DNA of 25,088 nucleotides, from the IMG/VR virus record IMGVR_UViG_3300035198_000110, positions 1 through 25,088 of that record, one strand, 5' to 3'. The DNA comes from a virus. This document shows, piece by piece, positions 23,465-25,088 of the stretch. The notes under the pieces were generated by a model that saw nothing but the letters and a program-made list of their open reading frames with translations, was not told the DNA's origin and searched no databases. The first letter of the stretch is position 1, and each line of letters starts with the position of its first letter. The translations under genes were made by a program, and so were the position numbers.

Positions 23465-23968
23465 ATGGAAACGCTGCAAGGCACTTCTCAAGCTGATTAT
23501 GCTGCTCAAGGCAAGTCGAATAACTTCATCGCGGCTCGCGCGGCTGGGCGACTGACAGCAGGGCAAGCCGCTAAACTGCTTAGCAGGCGGCTCGGCCGAA
23601 AAATCACCGCCAAGCAAATCGAGCCGCTGGCCGTCGAGTTTCATCATGCTGGTCGGTTCGGTCAGCACCGGGCCAGGCGAGTGTTCTTTTTCTCGGAAAG
23701 CGAATTGGAGCGGATCACGCTCGCCGATGTAGATCGTGCTGCTGCGCCGCTGTGGGGCTGGGTACTTGGCTTCCGTGCCGACTATGGCACGTACGGCCGA
23801 AAGAGCTATCGGCCCATCGTGGCCAAAGTTGGCCAGTTTGCCGCCGACAAGGCCCATCGGCTGGGCGACAAATTTCACAGATTAAGCGAGTCTGAAGCGG
23901 CCGAAGCAAAGGCGGCGGTCGGTAAGTCGCTCCCGGCTTTCAGCCAAGATTGGAGGGAGGCGCGATGA
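23465..23968 (+). CDS. Unknown protein with HTH-like N-terminus
   Basis: A 167-residue basic protein. AGGAG (23452-23456) is 8 nt before ATG 23465. Residues 28-50 (AGRLTAGQAAKLLSRRLGRK) read as an HTH-like helix pair, and residues 55-85 (VEFHHAGRFGQHRARRVFFF, then SELERI) could form its wing. The C-terminal half holds GWVLGFRADYGTYGRKSYRP, then helices (FAADKAHRLGDKFHRLSESE). I cannot name a family. As the second gene of a regulator operon it may be a DNA-binding or antirepressor-type protein. The stop overlaps the next start (ATGA). Confidence 0.65.
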   Translation: METLQGTSQADYAAQGKSNNFIAARAAGRLTAGQAAKLLSRRLGRKITAKQIEPLAVEFHHAGRFGQHRARRVFFFSESELERITLADVDRAAAPLWGWVLGFRADYGTYGRKSYRPIVAKVGQFAADKAHRLGDKFHRLSESEAAEAKAAVGKSLPAFSQDWREAR

Positions 23969-24255
23969 CACTTGGAATCGACCACACCTTGCCGCGATGG
24001 CTGATCGACGACACGGCCGACATAAGCAATGCCCGCGTGTTTGCGATCCACACGCAAGAGCCGCGATTGATCGGCGAGTTGTTGTCGGAAGATGAGGCCG
24101 GACTTGACGGCATCCAACTGGGCGGCTTGCCTTACGGAGAGGTTCTGACCCGGATCGTCTGGTTCGACGATCCGATTTTTGAGGCTGACGATTTGTGTCG
24201 GTCACTTGCAGAGGCGATCGACCATCACGCTGCGATTCGAGATTGGGCGCTATGA
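23965..24255 (+). CDS. Small acidic unknown protein
   Basis: A 96-residue acidic protein. GGAGGGAGG (23952-23960) is ideally placed for ATG 23965, which overlaps the previous stop. It has an early PRWLIDDTADISNARVF and then a beta-rich middle (GGLPYGEVLTRIVWFDDPIF), finishing with a helix (DLCRSLAEAIDHHAAIRDW). Acidic small proteins next to phage regulators are often antirepressors or DNA mimics, but that is a guess here. No family recognised. Confidence 0.6.
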   Translation: MTLGIDHTLPRWLIDDTADISNARVFAIHTQEPRLIGELLSEDEAGLDGIQLGGLPYGEVLTRIVWFDDPIFEADDLCRSLAEAIDHHAAIRDWAL

Positions 24256-24271
24256 TCGAATCCTGTCCTAC

Positions 24272-24421
24272 ATGGAACTGCTGGCTATGGCACGCGCGGC
24301 CCTGGCCGCGGCCGACGCGGCTTCGTTCCGACTGTACCGCGCGAAGTGCCGCGAGGAACTCGCCAAGCTGGGCGAGGTGAAGAGCGGAATGTGCTCTTGC
24401 ACCGAGTTTTGCGCTGACTGA
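24272..24421 (+). CDS. Small possible ORF at the operon end
   Basis: A 49-residue ORF (MELLAMARAALAAADAASF at the start, then helix, ending CSCTEFCAD). It is helical and followed directly by the terminator, and the codon style fits the region, but there is no good Shine-Dalgarno before ATG 24272. An ATG at 24252 overlaps the previous stop in another frame, but its product looks like shadow sequence. Confidence 0.35.
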   Translation: MELLAMARAALAAADAASFRLYRAKCREELAKLGEVKSGMCSCTEFCAD

Positions 24422-24455
24422 TTTTTTGTTGACTGCTCACGGCAGCGCTGCTCTC

Positions 24456-24487
24456 GGCCGGCGATGAGCCGGCCTCTTCTCTTTTTT
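24456..24487 (+). terminator. Rho-independent terminator of the regulator operon
   Basis: Perfect 7-bp stem GGCCGGC (24456-24462) / GCCGGCC (24468-24474), loop GATGA, followed by the pyrimidine-rich TCTTCTCTTTTTT. It ends the transcript 35 nt after the last small ORF. Confidence 0.85.
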
Positions 24488-24605
24488 GACAGCTCTCTCT
24501 GTTACCGTTGACCACTGGCACCCTAATCGAGGCCCGCCACCGAGCGGGGTGCGAAGATCTTTCCGGGCACGGCCTTCTATGCCTGCCAGCCCGTCAAAGG
24601 CGATC

Positions 24606-24630
24606 TTGCACCACTTTGCACCACTTTGCA
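24606..24630. repeat. 10-bp tandem repeat (CCACTTTGCA), candidate integrase arm sites
   Basis: Two full units of CCACTTTGCA (24611-24630), preceded by the half unit TTGCA. It lies about 140 bp inside from the tRNA fragment, a position and size like the arm-type sites of tyrosine integrases. This is inference because the integrase is outside the window. Confidence 0.4.
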
Positions 24631-24644
24631 GCATGCCAGGCCAG

Positions 24645-24693
24645 CTATTTGACAGCCGCGGTTGTCGCAATTCGCCACGTGGCCCAGGATCGC
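24645..24693 (+). repeat. 49-bp direct repeat, copy 2
   Basis: Same 49 bases as 22797-22845 with the same two dyads (GACAGCCGCGGTTGTC and GCCACGTGGC) and weaker similarity beyond the core. It lies between the tandem repeat and the tRNA fragment. The 667-bp gene-free stretch 24422-25088 otherwise holds the terminator, tandem repeat, tRNA remnant and flanking inverted repeats. I see no gene in it. Confidence 0.85.
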
Positions 24694-24767
24694 CCCGCCG
24701 CCCCAACCTCGAATCGTACAATCGGCCCCTTACCGACGCATCCTGGGGCAAACGGCGGCCCTTCTCT

Positions 24768-24814
24768 TCGGACTTTTAATCCGTAGGTCATGGGTTCGAG
24801 CCCCATCGGCCTCA
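24768..24814 (+). other. 3' part of a tRNA-Lys(UUU) gene, probable attR core
   Basis: From the anticodon stem to the discriminator base: stem TCGGA/TCCGT, loop CTTTTAA with anticodon TTT (24775-24777), variable loop AGGTC, a perfect T-arm (ATGGG-TTCGAGC-CCCAT) and the 3' acceptor strand CGGCCTC plus A (24814). There is no D-arm or 5' acceptor strand upstream, so this is a remnant, not a functional tRNA. Position 27 mismatches 43 (T-T), which suggests the crossover lies near 24769. This is the usual trace of integration into a tRNA 3' end. Chromosome would be to the right. Confidence 0.75.
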
Positions 24815-24850
24815 CTTTGGCAAGAATACCACCAATGGGGGAATCTAGAG

Positions 24851-24870
24851 CTACGGACAAAGGTCCGTAG
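24851..24870. repeat. Perfect 8-bp hairpin in right flank
   Basis: CTACGGAC-AAAG-GTCCGTAG, with no T-run after it. It sits 36 bp after the tRNA remnant and adjoins a larger inverted repeat. Its role is unknown. Confidence 0.6.
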
Positions 24871-24878
24871 GCCGCGGT

Positions 24879-24997
24879 TCGCCCCCGATTCGGCGGGTCT
24901 GGTGTTCTTTTGGGCGGCATGCTGCCGCTGATCGAACGTAGGCAGCCAGACCCGCCGAACCGGGGGCGAGGCTGCCTGCCCACCCAATTCTACGTTC
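24879..24997. repeat. Interleaved inverted repeats in right flank
   Basis: Arms 24879-24902 and 24946-24969 match 23 of 24 as inverted copies. Between them lies GCGGCA-TGC-TGCCGC (24914-24928). A second pair, GAACGTAG (24934-24941) with CTACGTTC (24990-24997), crosses the first, so the two foldings compete. It may be a small palindromic (REP/MITE-like) element of the chromosome. Confidence 0.6.
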
Positions 24998-25088
24998 TTT
25001 GCGGAAAGTGGAGGCCGTTCCCGGCCTTTGTGGGAAACCACAATCTGCCGCCCCGATTCCCACTGCCGATAGTGTCCCGTGTGGCGCC

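Noticed and set aside
24645-24983. Minus-strand frame containing PMGLEPMTYGLKV
   Set aside because: This phrase is a familiar false protein produced by reading tRNA sequence antisense; it covers the tRNA-Lys fragment and the repeat.
24730-25041. Minus-strand frame containing DGARTHDLRIKSP
   Set aside because: Another well-known spurious translation of tRNA antisense, so not a gene.
1-25088. CRISPR array, complete tRNA, rRNA or insertion sequence
   Set aside because: No regularly spaced repeats, full cloverleaf, rRNA-like segment or transposase was seen on either strand.

Overview
The window reads as the late (structural) half of a temperate siphovirus-like prophage in a GC-rich bacterium. 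It runs from the terminase genes on the left to an apparent attachment site on the right. I estimate GC by eye at roughly 65%. The host is not proven. A planctomycete is my best guess, from the GC-rich, acidic protein style and the cysteine-rich duplicated protein at 16851-17948, but no host marker gene is present. No integrase, replication, holin or endolysin gene is recognisable, so the element must extend to the left of the window.

Layout. (1) 22-7889 is a lambda-like packaging and head module on the + strand: small terminase, GpA-type large terminase, two small unknown genes, lambda-type portal, S49 Ser/Lys head protease with a probable nested scaffold, decoration protein and major capsid protein. 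(2) 7892-16854 is the connector and tail module: three connector/completion-type genes, a probable tail tube, a beta-rich virion protein, a gene with an A9 slippery run just before the tape measure, the 600-residue tape measure, and tail-tip/hub genes. No sheath gene is seen, so the tail is probably non-contractile. (3) 16851-18334 holds a 23-cysteine protein with an internal duplication and a small zinc-ribbon protein. (4) 18331-22358 is a tightly coupled sugar-modification cassette: GT-B, GT-A, methyltransferase, GT-A-like, GT-B. (5) 22366-22599 (- strand) is a small two-helix membrane protein with its own good promoter and Shine-Dalgarno, a moron-like arrangement. (6) 22600-23160 is a regulatory region with dyads, a cluster of CTAG sites and one copy of a 49-bp repeat. 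(7) 23161-24421 is a short operon: an XRE-type regulator and two or three unknown small genes, ending in a strong intrinsic terminator. (8) 24488-24814 holds a 10-bp tandem repeat, the second 49-bp repeat copy and the 3' part of a tRNA-Lys(UUU) gene, together a plausible attR. (9) 24815-25088 is probably flanking chromosome and contains interleaved inverted repeats but no gene I can support.

How it works together. The + strand genes from 22 to 22358 are nearly gapless, many with ATGA/GTGA start-stop overlaps, so they are probably one late transcript that packages DNA, builds and matures the capsid, builds the tail and then makes enzymes that may decorate the virion or the host surface. The regulator operon and the antisense membrane protein look like genes expressed in the lysogen. 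Family assignments come from recognising motifs and gene order by eye. No database search was run.
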